DNA of 52,830 nucleotides, taken from NCBI RefSeq assembly GCF_001440035.1, contig NZ_LJYG01000108.1, positions 330,640 to 383,469 on the forward strand, written 5' to 3'. Of the stretch, positions 8,317 to 17,144 are shown piece by piece. The stretch's first letter is position 1; the number at the start of each line of letters is the position of its first letter. The stretch is from Bradyrhizobium manausense (lineage in GTDB: Bacteria; Pseudomonadota; Alphaproteobacteria; Rhizobiales; Xanthobacteraceae). Under the pieces are notes generated by a model, which made no database searches, was not told the origin of the DNA, and saw only the letters and a program-made list of their open reading frames with translations. Made by a program: the position numbers and the translations under genes.

Positions 8317-8548
8317 GACGAACCCCGGTCGCGTGCTGCGCTCCGGTCGTGCTCGTTACCTTCGGTCCACGTTTGGAAAGCGCCCACGCGTCCAGATCGG
8401 CCGTGGCGTACATCGGATATCGGCCAGCATAGGAGAACGCTGGACCGTCACCGGCAGTTGCGAGGTTGGCGAGCGTCTTTGACGCAACGGCGAAGTGATT
8501 GGTAGTGAGGTAGGCGGCGGCTTCAGCGCGCGTGAGATCACGGGGCAA
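8309..8548 (-). CDS. Excisionase/AlpA-like helix-turn-helix protein
   Basis: 79 aa. LTRAEAAAYL ... SKTLANLATAGDGPAFSYAGR ... ATADLDAWA is the winged-helix pattern of the AlpA/excisionase family: first helix, recognition helix with TLANLA, wing with a G-x-x-P-x-F/Y-x-Y strand, then D-L-D-x-W. The only start in frame is TTG at 8548 with no clear Shine-Dalgarno; the frame stays open upstream to about 8610 without ATG or GTG. It heads the minus-strand train and lies next to the integrase, fitting control of excision or of these genes. Confidence 0.65.
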   Translation of the reverse strand: MPRDLTRAEAAAYLTTNHFAVASKTLANLATAGDGPAFSYAGRYPMYATADLDAWALSKRGPKVTSTTGAQHATGVRRG

Positions 8549-8682
8549 GGGAGACGTCTTTCGGTGGCGCGCAATGTGCGCGGTTGCCGCCGGGTCAACC
8601 GAAAGACTTCAGACTTCGAATACTTCAAACGTCAGGCCGGCGTGTGCCTGTGACTTGTTCCTACGAATTCCCGCTGATGCCG

Positions 8683-10062
8683 TCAAGTGCCCGCGGGGTC
8701 CCCCGTATACATCAACCACGCCGCAATGGCCCCGGATACCTTGTCGGCAGCGTTGCGGAGTTGAGCCGCGGTCTTGTGCGAATAGTCTTCCGTCTGCGTC
8801 TTCTTTGCGTGACCGACGAGAAGCCCCTTCGTCACATCCGACAACTCAATGTCGTCCGCTGTCGAGATGAACGAGTGCCGGAAGCCATGGATGCTGAGGC
8901 CCTTTAGTGCTGCCGGCCGGTCCCTCAGCGCGGCGCGAAACCATTTGCCCAAGGCATTGGCGCTGTAGTGCTTGCCGGCGCCGCGCGCGTCCGGAAATAC
9001 GTACGGGTCGTTTCGGTCGACCCCGGCTGTCTGCTCCGCCAGTGCCAAGGCGTGCCGCAAGATCGCCAGCACTTCCGTCCCAACATGGCGGTCGTCGGTC
9101 TCGCCGTCTCGCGCGGCTGCGACGCCGATTGACTTGGTGTCGCGAAGCCGGAGCACGCCGCTATTGAACCCGATGTCGTGCTTTCTCAAGGTCAGGATTT
9201 CGTCGCGCCGGCAGCCCGACAGCGCAAGGGCGCGCACCGCTAGGACGGCTTGCCACGGCGCGCGGTTGCCGTTGTGGCTGGTGTCGCCCAGCCCGTCGCG
9301 TTCGGCCACTGCAAGGGCGCGTCCAAGCCACTGGTAGCCGTCCGCGTCTAATCTGAACTTACGCTTGCGGTCCTTGCCGGCGGTCAGCCCAGCGGCCGGG
9401 TTGTCTGCGCGAAGCCCCTCGCCTACGGCCCAAACAAACATGGTCGATATCCAGCCCATCATGCGGCGGTCAAAAGCGCGGGTGGGCGCGCTATCGCGGT
9501 TCCGCTTGATCCCGGGATACGTGGCACGCTGAAGCGCCTCCGTCGTGATCGTTGCAGCGCGTTCGTCGGCAATCGTGGACCGCTTCAAGACCGCCAGCCG
9601 GTATTCGTCTGCGGTTAGCGTCTTGGGCTTCCGTGCATAGTCGCTCTTGCGGTTCGGGGTCTCGCTCACGGCCTTGCTCTCCGCCTTGACCATGGCGTGG
9701 AATGCGTCGCCGATCTCCGCCACGGTCGCGCTCTTGCGTGCCGCCTTTCGCTCCGCCGCAGGATCAACGCCGTCAATCAGCAGCGCGGCAAGCTTGGACT
9801 TCGCCAGTTCGCGGGCTTGATCGACCGTGAGTTGACCGAACTGGCCTAAGGTATGCCGGCGAGCGGTCCCGTCCGGCAGCGTGTAGCGGATCAGGAAGCT
9901 TTTCGTCGGTGGCCGCTCAGATCGCGCGGGAGCCGGTTTGACGCGTAAGCCGAAGCCCCGCACTTCCACGTCCCAAAAGAATTGGTCGCTCTCGCAGCCA
10001 TCCACATCGCGTTTGGGGGCCGCTTTATCGGCAACGGTCTTGGTCAGCTTGACGACGGGCAT
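8683..10062 (-). CDS. int: Phage tyrosine recombinase (P4-type integrase)
   Basis: 459 aa, with the N-terminal integrase domain of P4-like integrases (KLTKTVADKAAP; DVEVRGFGLRVKP; LGQFGQLTVDQARELAKSKL), a core-binding helical region, and the catalytic domain. Active-site residues visible are the first Arg in SGCRRDEILTLRK, His-x-x-Arg in HGFRHSF, His in GHAKKTQ and the nucleophile Tyr in TEDYSH. It should integrate the prophage by recombination between phage and host attachment sites. The coding strand points away from the host boundary at about 10.3 kb. Confidence 0.92.
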   Translation of the reverse strand: MPVVKLTKTVADKAAPKRDVDGCESDQFFWDVEVRGFGLRVKPAPARSERPPTKSFLIRYTLPDGTARRHTLGQFGQLTVDQARELAKSKLAALLIDGVDPAAERKAARKSATVAEIGDAFHAMVKAESKAVSETPNRKSDYARKPKTLTADEYRLAVLKRSTIADERAATITTEALQRATYPGIKRNRDSAPTRAFDRRMMGWISTMFVWAVGEGLRADNPAAGLTAGKDRKRKFRLDADGYQWLGRALAVAERDGLGDTSHNGNRAPWQAVLAVRALALSGCRRDEILTLRKHDIGFNSGVLRLRDTKSIGVAAARDGETDDRHVGTEVLAILRHALALAEQTAGVDRNDPYVFPDARGAGKHYSANALGKWFRAALRDRPAALKGLSIHGFRHSFISTADDIELSDVTKGLLVGHAKKTQTEDYSHKTAAQLRNAADKVSGAIAAWLMYTGDPAGT

Positions 10063-10084
10063 GGGGCGGTCCTGCGTCCTTAAA

Positions 10085-10258
10085 ATGGTTGAGGCCTTTG
10101 GTTCAGGTAAAGCCGGGGTACCTCACAAGGCGGGAAAGTGCAAGAATTTGCGGGAACCGGCGGGAACGCGATTTGCGCCAAGCTGCTGTAGTTTCGGTGT
10201 TTCTTTGGGGTACCATGCACAGGGAACGCCGTTCGCTTAACCCTCTGATGGTTGAGGC
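10085..10258. repeat. Short direct repeats between integrase and host gene
   Basis: GCGGGAA occurs at 10130-10136, 10150-10156 and 10160-10166, that is 20 and 10 bases apart and on the same helical face. ATGGTTGAGGC occurs at 10085-10095 and 10248-10258. GGGGTACC occurs twice. Such phased repeats beside an integrase gene are expected of arm-type integrase or excisionase sites near the attachment core. The assignment is inferred from position; the core itself cannot be defined without the left prophage end. Confidence 0.4.
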
Positions 10259-10350
10259 TTTTCGCGATCGCTCCGGCCCGGTTTGAGAGCAGTTTTGCCG
10301 GGAACATTGACGCCGCATTAAGGCGGCCGGACTAGATTGCGCAGCATCGA

Positions 10351-11595
10351 TTGCGTGATCCGAGTTTCCTGATGCCCCAGGCGGGCCCGATCCTCTTTGT
10401 GTCCAATTCCGAGCGCCCGGCCTTCGTTGCGGCGCTGGACGAGGCGCGTCTGTTTCCTGTTGTCGACAGCGATTGGGCGAGCGCCTCGCGCGCGGTCGAG
10501 GAGGTGCAGCCGGCCGCCGTCCTTGCGGCGATGTCCGGCGGGCACGAGCCGTACATGCCCCTGCTCGCGAAGAAAATCGCCGATCAGCCGCTCTATCTGC
10601 CGATGGTCGCGCTGGATGCGCCAGGCGCGCTGCCCCACAATGCGCTGCCTTTCGCCACACGCAGCAATGCCGCCGAGCGCCTGATCGCGCGCCTGCGCGC
10701 CGCCATCCGCGTCCGCACGCTGCACGCCACCGTGCTGCGCCGCCTGCCGGAAGTGAGGGTCGCGATGCCCGAGGCCGATCCGGTGCGCGATGCCATCGTG
10801 CTCCTGATAGGTCGCGGCGCCGCCTACCCCGCGCTATCGGTTGCGCTCGGCGAACGCACCGGCGTCGTCGGCGCGCTCTCGATCGAGGCTGCCGCCAAGC
10901 ATCTGAATACGCGCGAGATCGACGGTGTCGTTCTGTCTGACGGTTTCACCCCGCGCGTCACCGACGCCTTCCTCACGGTGCTCGCGGAGGATACGCGCTT
11001 CCGCAACCTGCCGGTGGTCGTCACCGCGCACCAGCTCACGCAGAGCTACGACCTGCCCAATCTCGAGCTGATCCCGGGCGAGCCCGCCAAGATCGCCGCC
11101 AACGCGCTGCCCCTGATCCGCCAGCACGCCATGGCGGCGCAACTGAGCCGCACGCTGCGCTCGATCGATGCCGGCGGCTGGCTCGATCCGCGCAGCGGCC
11201 TGTTGACGGTAGAAGCCTTCGCGCGCGATTTCGCCAAGGCGGTGGAGCAGACGCTCGCCCGCGGCGGCGGCCTGTCGGTCGCGCGCTTCGCCTTCGATCC
11301 CGGTAATCCGCGCGCGCAGCTCGATGCTGCTCGGATCCTCAGCCGGCTGATGCGGCAGATGGACTTTGGCACGGCGCAGAAGGACGGCTCTGTGATCGTG
11401 GTGTTCGCCGAGACCGACTTCCGCACGGCGCACATGATCGCCCGCCGGCTGTCGGCGGTGATGAAGCACACGTCGAACGGCAAGCACGAAATGCGCAGCG
11501 ATCCCGTGGTATCGGTGGATTCGCTGTCGCCGTCGGATACGGCAAGGTCGCTGCTGGCACGGCTGTCGGCGGATGCATCAAGGGCGGCGTCGTAA
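10351..11595 (+). CDS. Degenerate REC-REC-GGDEF protein (PleD/PopA architecture)
   Basis: 414 aa. Residues about 14-125 and 148-275 read as two receiver-like folds (GPILFVSNSERPAFVAAL; DAIVLLIGRGAAYPAL ... FRNLPVVVTAHQLT) that lack the usual acidic phosphorylation pocket. Residues about 285-400 match a GGDEF fold (DPRSGLLTVEAFARDF ... ILSRLMRQMDF), but the GGDEF signature is replaced by KDGSVIVVF, so cyclase activity is not expected. This is the layout of Caulobacter PleD and of its catalytically dead paralogue PopA. Start is TTG 10351 or ATG 10372, and TAG at 10333 closes the frame. The prophage ends just upstream, so its native promoter or N-terminus may be displaced. Confidence 0.6.
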   Translation: MRDPSFLMPQAGPILFVSNSERPAFVAALDEARLFPVVDSDWASASRAVEEVQPAAVLAAMSGGHEPYMPLLAKKIADQPLYLPMVALDAPGALPHNALPFATRSNAAERLIARLRAAIRVRTLHATVLRRLPEVRVAMPEADPVRDAIVLLIGRGAAYPALSVALGERTGVVGALSIEAAAKHLNTREIDGVVLSDGFTPRVTDAFLTVLAEDTRFRNLPVVVTAHQLTQSYDLPNLELIPGEPAKIAANALPLIRQHAMAAQLSRTLRSIDAGGWLDPRSGLLTVEAFARDFAKAVEQTLARGGGLSVARFAFDPGNPRAQLDAARILSRLMRQMDFGTAQKDGSVIVVFAETDFRTAHMIARRLSAVMKHTSNGKHEMRSDPVVSVDSLSPSDTARSLLARLSADASRAAS

Positions 11596-11648
11596 GGTCT
11601 CGTGCCCCGGGCGCAGCGCCCTTCGCGGTGCGCTGCCCCAACCATCAC

Positions 11649-11735
11649 CGTCATTGCGAGCGCAGCGAAGCAATCCAGAATCTTTCCGCGGAGGATTTCT
11701 GGATTGCTTCGTCGCAAGAGCTCCTCGCAATGACG
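11649..11735. repeat. Intergenic palindromic repeat (Bradyrhizobium-type)
   Basis: CGTCATTGCGAG (11649-11660) is the exact inverse of CTCGCAATGACG (11724-11735). Inside it AGCAATCCAGAA pairs with TTCTGGATTGCT around 11669-11708. The RNA would fold into a long hairpin with a small internal bulge. Elements of this wording are dispersed between genes in Bradyrhizobium genomes. It lies between the GGDEF-like gene and the convergent desaturase gene, so it may also act as a bidirectional transcription barrier. Confidence 0.75.
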
Positions 11736-11807
11736 CGGTGAGAGCGGAGGCCTAAGCCGCCTTTTATTTGCCCTGCTCACCATATGGTCGAGGAAGGTCG
11801 CTCCGCG

Positions 11808-13004
11808 CTAAACGCGCCCCCTGGACTTAGCGTTGGTCGCCAAAACTGGAGCGGGCGCGGCCAGGAGAAACCCGACGGAGTCGTTGAGGAGCTCGTAGGC
11901 GCGGTCGACGATGTCGTCCAGGGAGATCGTCTTGGCGAACATGCGCTGTGCTTCGGCCAGCAACTGATCGCGGGTCGGCATGCTGGACAGGCGCAAATCG
12001 GCCTGATGCTGCAACTGGCTGAGCGTGTCCCGGACCGACAATTCAGTCTCGTGGATGGACGTTCTGATCGCATGCGCGATGTGCTCGGGGTTGAAGCGGG
12101 CGGCGAGCTGCTCGGCCGCCTGCTTGACCGCCCGTGATCCCAGCCGATGCTCATTGCGCAGAACCTGACTGGGCGGCATTTTCATGTCCCTGACAATGCC
12201 GAGCCAGGACAACGCCACCAGCACATAATAAGTGAGATCGATCTCATACCAGTGGAAACCCTGCCGCGCGCTGGCCTGATAGGCGTGATGGTTGTTGTGC
12301 CATCCCTCGCCCATCGTCAGCAAAGCAAGCAGCCAATTGTTGCGGGAGTCATCGCCGGTCACATATCGCTTGCGCCCGTGAACATGCGCGAGCGAGTTGA
12401 TGCAGAACGTGGCGTGATAGAGCAGCACCGTGCTCCAGAGGAATCCGACCACGAGCCCCGACCATCCGGCAACAAGGAAGCACAACGCGGCGAGCACGAC
12501 GGAAGGCAACAGCTCGATCCGGTGCAGCCACATCAACTCCGGATACGAGGCCAGATCTGCGACCTTCACCAGGTCGGTCGCATCATGCTGCCGGTAAAAG
12601 ATCCAGCCGACATGGCTGAACACAAACCCCTTGTGCCGGGGTGAATGTACATCCTGCACTGTGTCCGAATGCAGATGATGATGGCGGTGCTTGGCGGCCC
12701 ACCACAGCACGCTCTTCTGGGCGCTGCTCTGGGCAAGGAAGGCCAGGATGAACTGGAACCCCCGGCTCGTTGCGTAGGATCGATGCGAGAAGTACCGGTG
12801 ATATCCGCCGGTGATCCCGAACATGCGCACCCAATACAAAGCGGCGCACATTGCAATCGCCTGCCACGTGATGCCGGACCAGATCGCAGCAACGCATCCC
12901 GCGTGAATCAAGACGAACGGCAGCACCTGCGGATACATGACATCGTCGTGGCCGTGCTCCGTTTCCTGCTCTGATTCCCGGTTCGAACCGGCATTGATAG
13001 ACAC
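11808..13004 (-). CDS. Acyl-lipid/acyl-CoA delta-9-type fatty acid desaturase
   Basis: Membrane di-iron desaturase introducing a double bond in fatty acyl chains. All three histidine boxes are present: GGYHRYFSHR, WAAKHRHHHLHSD and GEGWHNNHHAYQ. Four hydrophobic segments surround them (VLPFVLIHAGCVAAIW; LLPSVVLAALCFLVAGW). Start chosen at GTG 13004 because GAGG lies eight bases upstream; the longer frame from TTG 13046 has no such site, and ATG 12938 would also keep the catalytic part. After the fold comes a helical, charged C-terminal extension of about 110 residues (VKQAAEQLAARFNPEH ...) not needed for the desaturase fold. No neighbouring lipid gene. Confidence 0.88.
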   Translation of the reverse strand: MSINAGSNRESEQETEHGHDDVMYPQVLPFVLIHAGCVAAIWSGITWQAIAMCAALYWVRMFGITGGYHRYFSHRSYATSRGFQFILAFLAQSSAQKSVLWWAAKHRHHHLHSDTVQDVHSPRHKGFVFSHVGWIFYRQHDATDLVKVADLASYPELMWLHRIELLPSVVLAALCFLVAGWSGLVVGFLWSTVLLYHATFCINSLAHVHGRKRYVTGDDSRNNWLLALLTMGEGWHNNHHAYQASARQGFHWYEIDLTYYVLVALSWLGIVRDMKMPPSQVLRNEHRLGSRAVKQAAEQLAARFNPEHIAHAIRTSIHETELSVRDTLSQLQHQADLRLSSMPTRDQLLAEAQRMFAKTISLDDIVDRAYELLNDSVGFLLAAPAPVLATNAKSRGRV

Positions 13005-13234
13005 GCGCGCGACCTCGACTGTTTCGACGTGCGGGCCAACCCGCAAACCGGTGTAAAAAAACCGCGGCCGGTAAACCAGTCGCGGATCGACGGATACGGT
13101 ACGCAGGACTCAGTTAGCGAATTCGGAATCTGGCGGCTGCTTCGTCATTCCGCAAGTGGCCCAATGTCACTGTTTTCAGCCTTGGCGCGGCGCAGCCTGT
13201 ATCATGGTGCGCCGCCTCCGCAATAATACGGACG

Positions 13235-16200
13235 CTACGCCGCCTTCTTGCTCGTCGCGAGCTGCGCCAATTGCCGCATGATTTCCGTCGTGCCGGCAAG
13301 CCGCTCTTCCGGCGTCTCCCAATCCTGCAGGAACACCACCTTCATGTCGGGCCGTACCTTGGCGGCCTGGCCGTGGCTCTTGATGAACGTCACCAGGCGA
13401 TCGGGATAGGCGAAGGAATTGTCGCGGAAGGTGATGACGGCGCCCTTCGGGCCGGCATCGATCTTCTCGACATTGGCGTTTCGGCAGAACGCCTTGATCG
13501 CGGCAACCTTGAAGAGATAGCGCACCTCGTCCGGCAGCACGCCGAAACGATCGCGCATTTCAGCGCCAAAGTTCTCGATCTCCTCCTCGCTGTCGAGATC
13601 GGCGAGGCGCCGATACAGCGACAGGCGCACCGAGAGATCGCCGACATAGTCCTCCGGAATGAGCACGGGCATGCCGATGGTGATGGTCGGCGACCAGCGA
13701 TCGGCGGCGGGCTCGGACACGCCGGCCTTGAGGTTGACGATCGCCTCCTCCAGCATCGATTGATAGAGCTCGAAGCCGACCTCCTTGATGTGGCCGGACT
13801 GCTCTTCACCGAGCAGGTTGCCGGCGCCGCGGATATCAAGGTCGTGCGAAGCGAGCTGGAAGCCGGCGCCCAATGTCTCCAGCGACTGCAGCACGGTGAG
13901 GCGGCGCTCGGCCTGCGCGGTGATCTTCTGCTGCGACGGCAGCGTGAACAGCGCATAGGCCCGCAGCTTGGAGCGGCCGACGCGGCCGCGCAGCTGATAG
14001 AGCTGGGCAAGGCCGAACATGTCCGCGCGATGCACGATCAGCGTGTTCGCGTTGGGAATGTCGAGGCCGGATTCGACGATCGTGGTCGAGAGCAGGATGT
14101 CGAACTTGCCGTCGTAGAACGCGGTCATGATGTCCTCGATCACGGCGGGCGGCATCTGGCCGTGCGCGACCGCGACCTTCATCTCCGGCACGTTCTTGTC
14201 GAGGAAATCCTTCACCTCGGCGAGATCGTCGATGCGCGGCACCACGTAGAACGCCTGGCCGCCGCGATAACGCTCGCGCAGCAGCGCCTCGCGGATCATC
14301 AGTGGATCGTGCGGGGCAACGAAGGTGCGGACCGCAAGGCGATCGACCGGCGGCGAAGCGATGATCGAGAGCTCGCGCACGCCGGTGAGCGCCAGCTGCA
14401 GCGTGCGCGGAATCGGGGTTGCCGACAGCGTCAGCACGTGCACCTCGGAACGCAGCGCCTTCAGCCGCTCCTTGTGGGTGACGCCGAAATGCTGCTCCTC
14501 GTCGACGATGACGAGGCCGAGATCGCGGAACTTGATCGCCTTGCCGAGCAGCGCATGGGTGCCGACGACGATGTCGACGGAGCCGTCGGCGATGCCCTTC
14601 TTGACCTGGTTCAGCTCCTTGGTCGGGATCAGGCGCGAGGCCTGCGCCACGTTGACCGGAAAGCCCTTGAAGCGCTCGGTGAAGGTTTTTGCGTGCTGGC
14701 GCGCCAGAAGCGTGGTCGGCACCACGACCGCGACCTGCTTGCCTTCGAGCGCGACGGCGAACGCCGCGCGCAAGGCGACCTCGGTCTTGCCGAAGCCGAC
14801 GTCGCCGCAGATCAACCGGTCCATCGGGCGGCCGAGCTCGAGATCCTTGAGGGTGGATTCGATGGCGCCAAGCTGGTCCTCGGTCTCGTCATAGGGGAAG
14901 CGCGCGCAGAACTCGTCATAGAGGCCCTGCTGCACCGGCAGCTTCGGCGCCTCGTGCAGATGGCGCGCGGCGGCGATCTTGATCAGCTCGCCCGCGATCT
15001 CGCGGATGCGGTTCTTGAGCTTCGCCTTGCGGGTCTGCCAGCCGGAACCGCCGAGGCGATCGAGCTCGACATCGGTCTGGTCGGAGCCGTAGCGTGACAA
15101 GAGCTCGATGTTCTCGACCGGCAGGAACAGCTTTGTCTCGGCGGCATAATGCAGCTCGAGACAATCATGCGGCGCGCCGGCGACATCCAGCGTCTGCAGG
15201 CCGATGAAGCGGCCAATGCCGTGGTCGACGTGGACGACGATGTCGCCGGCGGTGAGGCTCGTGACTTCCGAGATGAAATTGTCGAGCTTGCGACTGGCCT
15301 TGCGCGGCCGCACCAGGCGGTCGCCCAGAATGTCCTGCTCGCTGATGACGGCGATCTCGTCGGTCTCGAAGCCGCTCTCCAGGCCAAGCACGGCGAGCAT
15401 GGTCTCGTTGCGCGGCGTCGCCTGCACCGTGCGCCAGGAATTGACGCTGGTGGTGTGGGTCAGCTTGTGGTCGCGCAGCATCGAGGTCATGCGGTCGCGC
15501 GAGCCTTCGCTCCACAGCGCGATCACGACCTTCTTGCGCTGGGCCTGCAAGGCCATGACATGAGCGACGACTGACTCGAAAACGTTGACCTTGGAGTCGT
15601 TACGTTCTGGTGCAAAATCGCGGCCCTTGCGCGCGCCTGCATCGACGACGCTGGTGCCGTCGGCAGGCACCGAGAATGCCGTCAGCCGGATCAGCGGCAT
15701 GTCGCGTTCGCGCTTGCCCCATTCCTCCTCGGTCAGATAGAGCCTATCAGGTGGCAGCGGCTTGTAGATGGCGCCCCCGCCGGGATGCTCCATCGCATCG
15801 CGGCGCGCCTCGTAATAGTCCTGGATCTGCTTGAAGCGCTCGCGGACGGCGTCCTCGGCCTGCGGCTCGATTGCGACGGCGGCACCTTGCAGATAGTCGA
15901 ACAGCGTGTCCATCCGGTCCTGGAACAGCGGCAGCCAGTGCTCCATGCCGGGATGGCGGCGGCCTTCGCTGACCGCTTCATACAGCGCATCATCGCGCTC
16001 GGGCGCGCCGAATTCGGCGACATAGCCCATGCGGAATCTACGAATTGTGTCGGTGACGAGCTGGAATTCCGAGATCGGCACCAGATCGAGCGAGCGCATG
16101 TCGAGCAGCGTACGCTGGGTCTCGGCGTCGAAGGACCGGATCGATTCCAGGCTGTCGCCGAAAAAGTCGAAGCGAACAGGCTGATCGAGGCCGGCCGGAA

Positions 16201-16753
16201 ACAGATCGAGGATGCCGCCGCGCACGGCATATTCGCCGGGCTCACGCACGGTCGACGACCTGACGTAGCCATTGTGCTCGAGCCAGGCGACGATGGTGTC
16301 CATCGGCACGACATTGCCGGGCGCAACCGACAGCGCCTGCGCCGCAACCAGCTCGCGCGCAGGCACGCGCTGCACGACGGCGTTCACCGTTGTCAGCACG
16401 ATCAGCGGCTTGTCGCTGCCGGTGAGCGCGGCGAGCCGGGCCAGCGTGGTCAGGCGCTGCGCCAGAATGCCGCCGTGCGGCGAGACGCGGTCATAAGGCT
16501 GGCAGTCCCAGGCCGGAAAGGTCAGCACCGGCAGGTCGGGCGCGAAGAATTGCAGCGCGCGTTCGAGCTGCTGCATCCGCCCGCCGTCGCGGCAGACCAC
16601 CGCGAGGCTGACAGCCGGCTGCTTCGGCCGTGCCGCGATGGCGCGCGCCAGATCCGAGACGATGAGGCCTTCGGCCCCCTCGGCGACATTGGCAAGCGTC
16701 AGCGCGCGGCCGGGCGTAAGCAGCTCGGCCGGTGATTTCATTCCTTGCTTCAT
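13235..16753 (-). CDS. mfd: Transcription-repair coupling factor
   Basis: 1172 aa, the usual length for Mfd. It removes RNA polymerase stalled at DNA lesions and recruits UvrA. Domains in order: UvrB-like N-terminal part (LPVLTFPAWDCQPYDRVSP), the CarD-like RNA polymerase-binding domain at about 495-560 (TAGDIVVHVDHGIGRFIG), a RecG-like translocase with Walker A GDVGFGKT (about 648) and Walker B DEEQHFG (about 748), motif III TLSATPIPRT and motif VI QLRGRVGRS, then the TRCF C-terminal domain. ATG start overlaps the sdhE stop (ATGA), indicating an sdhE-mfd operon. Confidence 0.97.
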   Translation of the reverse strand: MKQGMKSPAELLTPGRALTLANVAEGAEGLIVSDLARAIAARPKQPAVSLAVVCRDGGRMQQLERALQFFAPDLPVLTFPAWDCQPYDRVSPHGGILAQRLTTLARLAALTGSDKPLIVLTTVNAVVQRVPARELVAAQALSVAPGNVVPMDTIVAWLEHNGYVRSSTVREPGEYAVRGGILDLFPAGLDQPVRFDFFGDSLESIRSFDAETQRTLLDMRSLDLVPISEFQLVTDTIRRFRMGYVAEFGAPERDDALYEAVSEGRRHPGMEHWLPLFQDRMDTLFDYLQGAAVAIEPQAEDAVRERFKQIQDYYEARRDAMEHPGGGAIYKPLPPDRLYLTEEEWGKRERDMPLIRLTAFSVPADGTSVVDAGARKGRDFAPERNDSKVNVFESVVAHVMALQAQRKKVVIALWSEGSRDRMTSMLRDHKLTHTTSVNSWRTVQATPRNETMLAVLGLESGFETDEIAVISEQDILGDRLVRPRKASRKLDNFISEVTSLTAGDIVVHVDHGIGRFIGLQTLDVAGAPHDCLELHYAAETKLFLPVENIELLSRYGSDQTDVELDRLGGSGWQTRKAKLKNRIREIAGELIKIAAARHLHEAPKLPVQQGLYDEFCARFPYDETEDQLGAIESTLKDLELGRPMDRLICGDVGFGKTEVALRAAFAVALEGKQVAVVVPTTLLARQHAKTFTERFKGFPVNVAQASRLIPTKELNQVKKGIADGSVDIVVGTHALLGKAIKFRDLGLVIVDEEQHFGVTHKERLKALRSEVHVLTLSATPIPRTLQLALTGVRELSIIASPPVDRLAVRTFVAPHDPLMIREALLRERYRGGQAFYVVPRIDDLAEVKDFLDKNVPEMKVAVAHGQMPPAVIEDIMTAFYDGKFDILLSTTIVESGLDIPNANTLIVHRADMFGLAQLYQLRGRVGRSKLRAYALFTLPSQQKITAQAERRLTVLQSLETLGAGFQLASHDLDIRGAGNLLGEEQSGHIKEVGFELYQSMLEEAIVNLKAGVSEPAADRWSPTITIGMPVLIPEDYVGDLSVRLSLYRRLADLDSEEEIENFGAEMRDRFGVLPDEVRYLFKVAAIKAFCRNANVEKIDAGPKGAVITFRDNSFAYPDRLVTFIKSHGQAAKVRPDMKVVFLQDWETPEERLAGTTEIMRQLAQLATSKKAA

Positions 16754-17040
16754 ACGTTGCCGTCCGCGATCGGATAGGCCTTGATGCGGGCGAACAGCGC
16801 GCCGGTGACATCTTCTGGCAGCAGCTTGTCACCGGTGATGGCGGCATAGAGATCGGGATCGTTGACCTCGAGCAGGGTCTCGAGCTCGGTCAGCTCCGCG
16901 TCCGTGAGGTTGCCGATCTCGGCATCCGCGAAGCGGCCGAGGATCAGGTCCATCTCGCGCGTGCCGCGGTGCCAGCAGCGGAACAGAAGCCGCTTGCGGC
17001 GATCGTCCAGCCCGTCGCTCGATCGTGTCGTTCCCGTCAT
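16750..17040 (-). CDS. sdhE: Succinate dehydrogenase assembly factor 2 (FAD assembly factor)
   Basis: 96 aa. SdhE binds the flavoprotein subunit SdhA and promotes covalent FAD attachment. The hallmark RGxxE motif is present as RGTREMDLILGRF, followed by the helix bundle (LTDAELTELETLLEVNDPDLY). Its stop overlaps the mfd start. It is divergent from recG; the sdhE-mfd / recG arrangement is common in alphaproteobacteria. Confidence 0.93.
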   Translation of the reverse strand: MTGTTRSSDGLDDRRKRLLFRCWHRGTREMDLILGRFADAEIGNLTDAELTELETLLEVNDPDLYAAITGDKLLPEDVTGALFARIKAYPIADGNV

Positions 17041-17144
17041 GTCTCAAATCCAGTCAAACGCCGAAAGCCCGGACGTGCCGGGCCGGGGTGATATAGCCAT
17101 TGGAACTGGCCGTGTCAGCCCTTTGTTATTGCAATTGTTTGGAG

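Larger units (their letters stand above)
1..10330. mobile_element. Prophage, right-hand portion (left end outside window)
   Basis: Virion genes (portal, gp4-like adaptor, small structural proteins) on the plus strand are followed by small minus-strand genes and a tyrosine integrase at 8683-10062. This is the layout of an integrated podovirus-like tailed phage with integrase at one end. Host-type genes start at about 10351, so the right attachment site should lie in 10063-10350. The left end, terminase and replication genes are outside the window, so the duplicated attachment core could not be identified. The right boundary is inferred, not seen. Confidence 0.85.

Noticed and set aside
10063..10350. 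Prophage attachment core or truncated tRNA at the right edge
   Set aside because: No tRNA fold was found, and the core cannot be recognised without the left end of the prophage.
13271..15097. 608-residue open frame opposite mfd, and other long frames opposite recG, glmS, glmU and the CoA ligase gene
   Set aside because: They lie wholly inside clearly recognised genes on the other strand. Long antisense frames are expected at this GC content, and their translations are compositionally odd (His/Arg/Asp-rich) with no motif.
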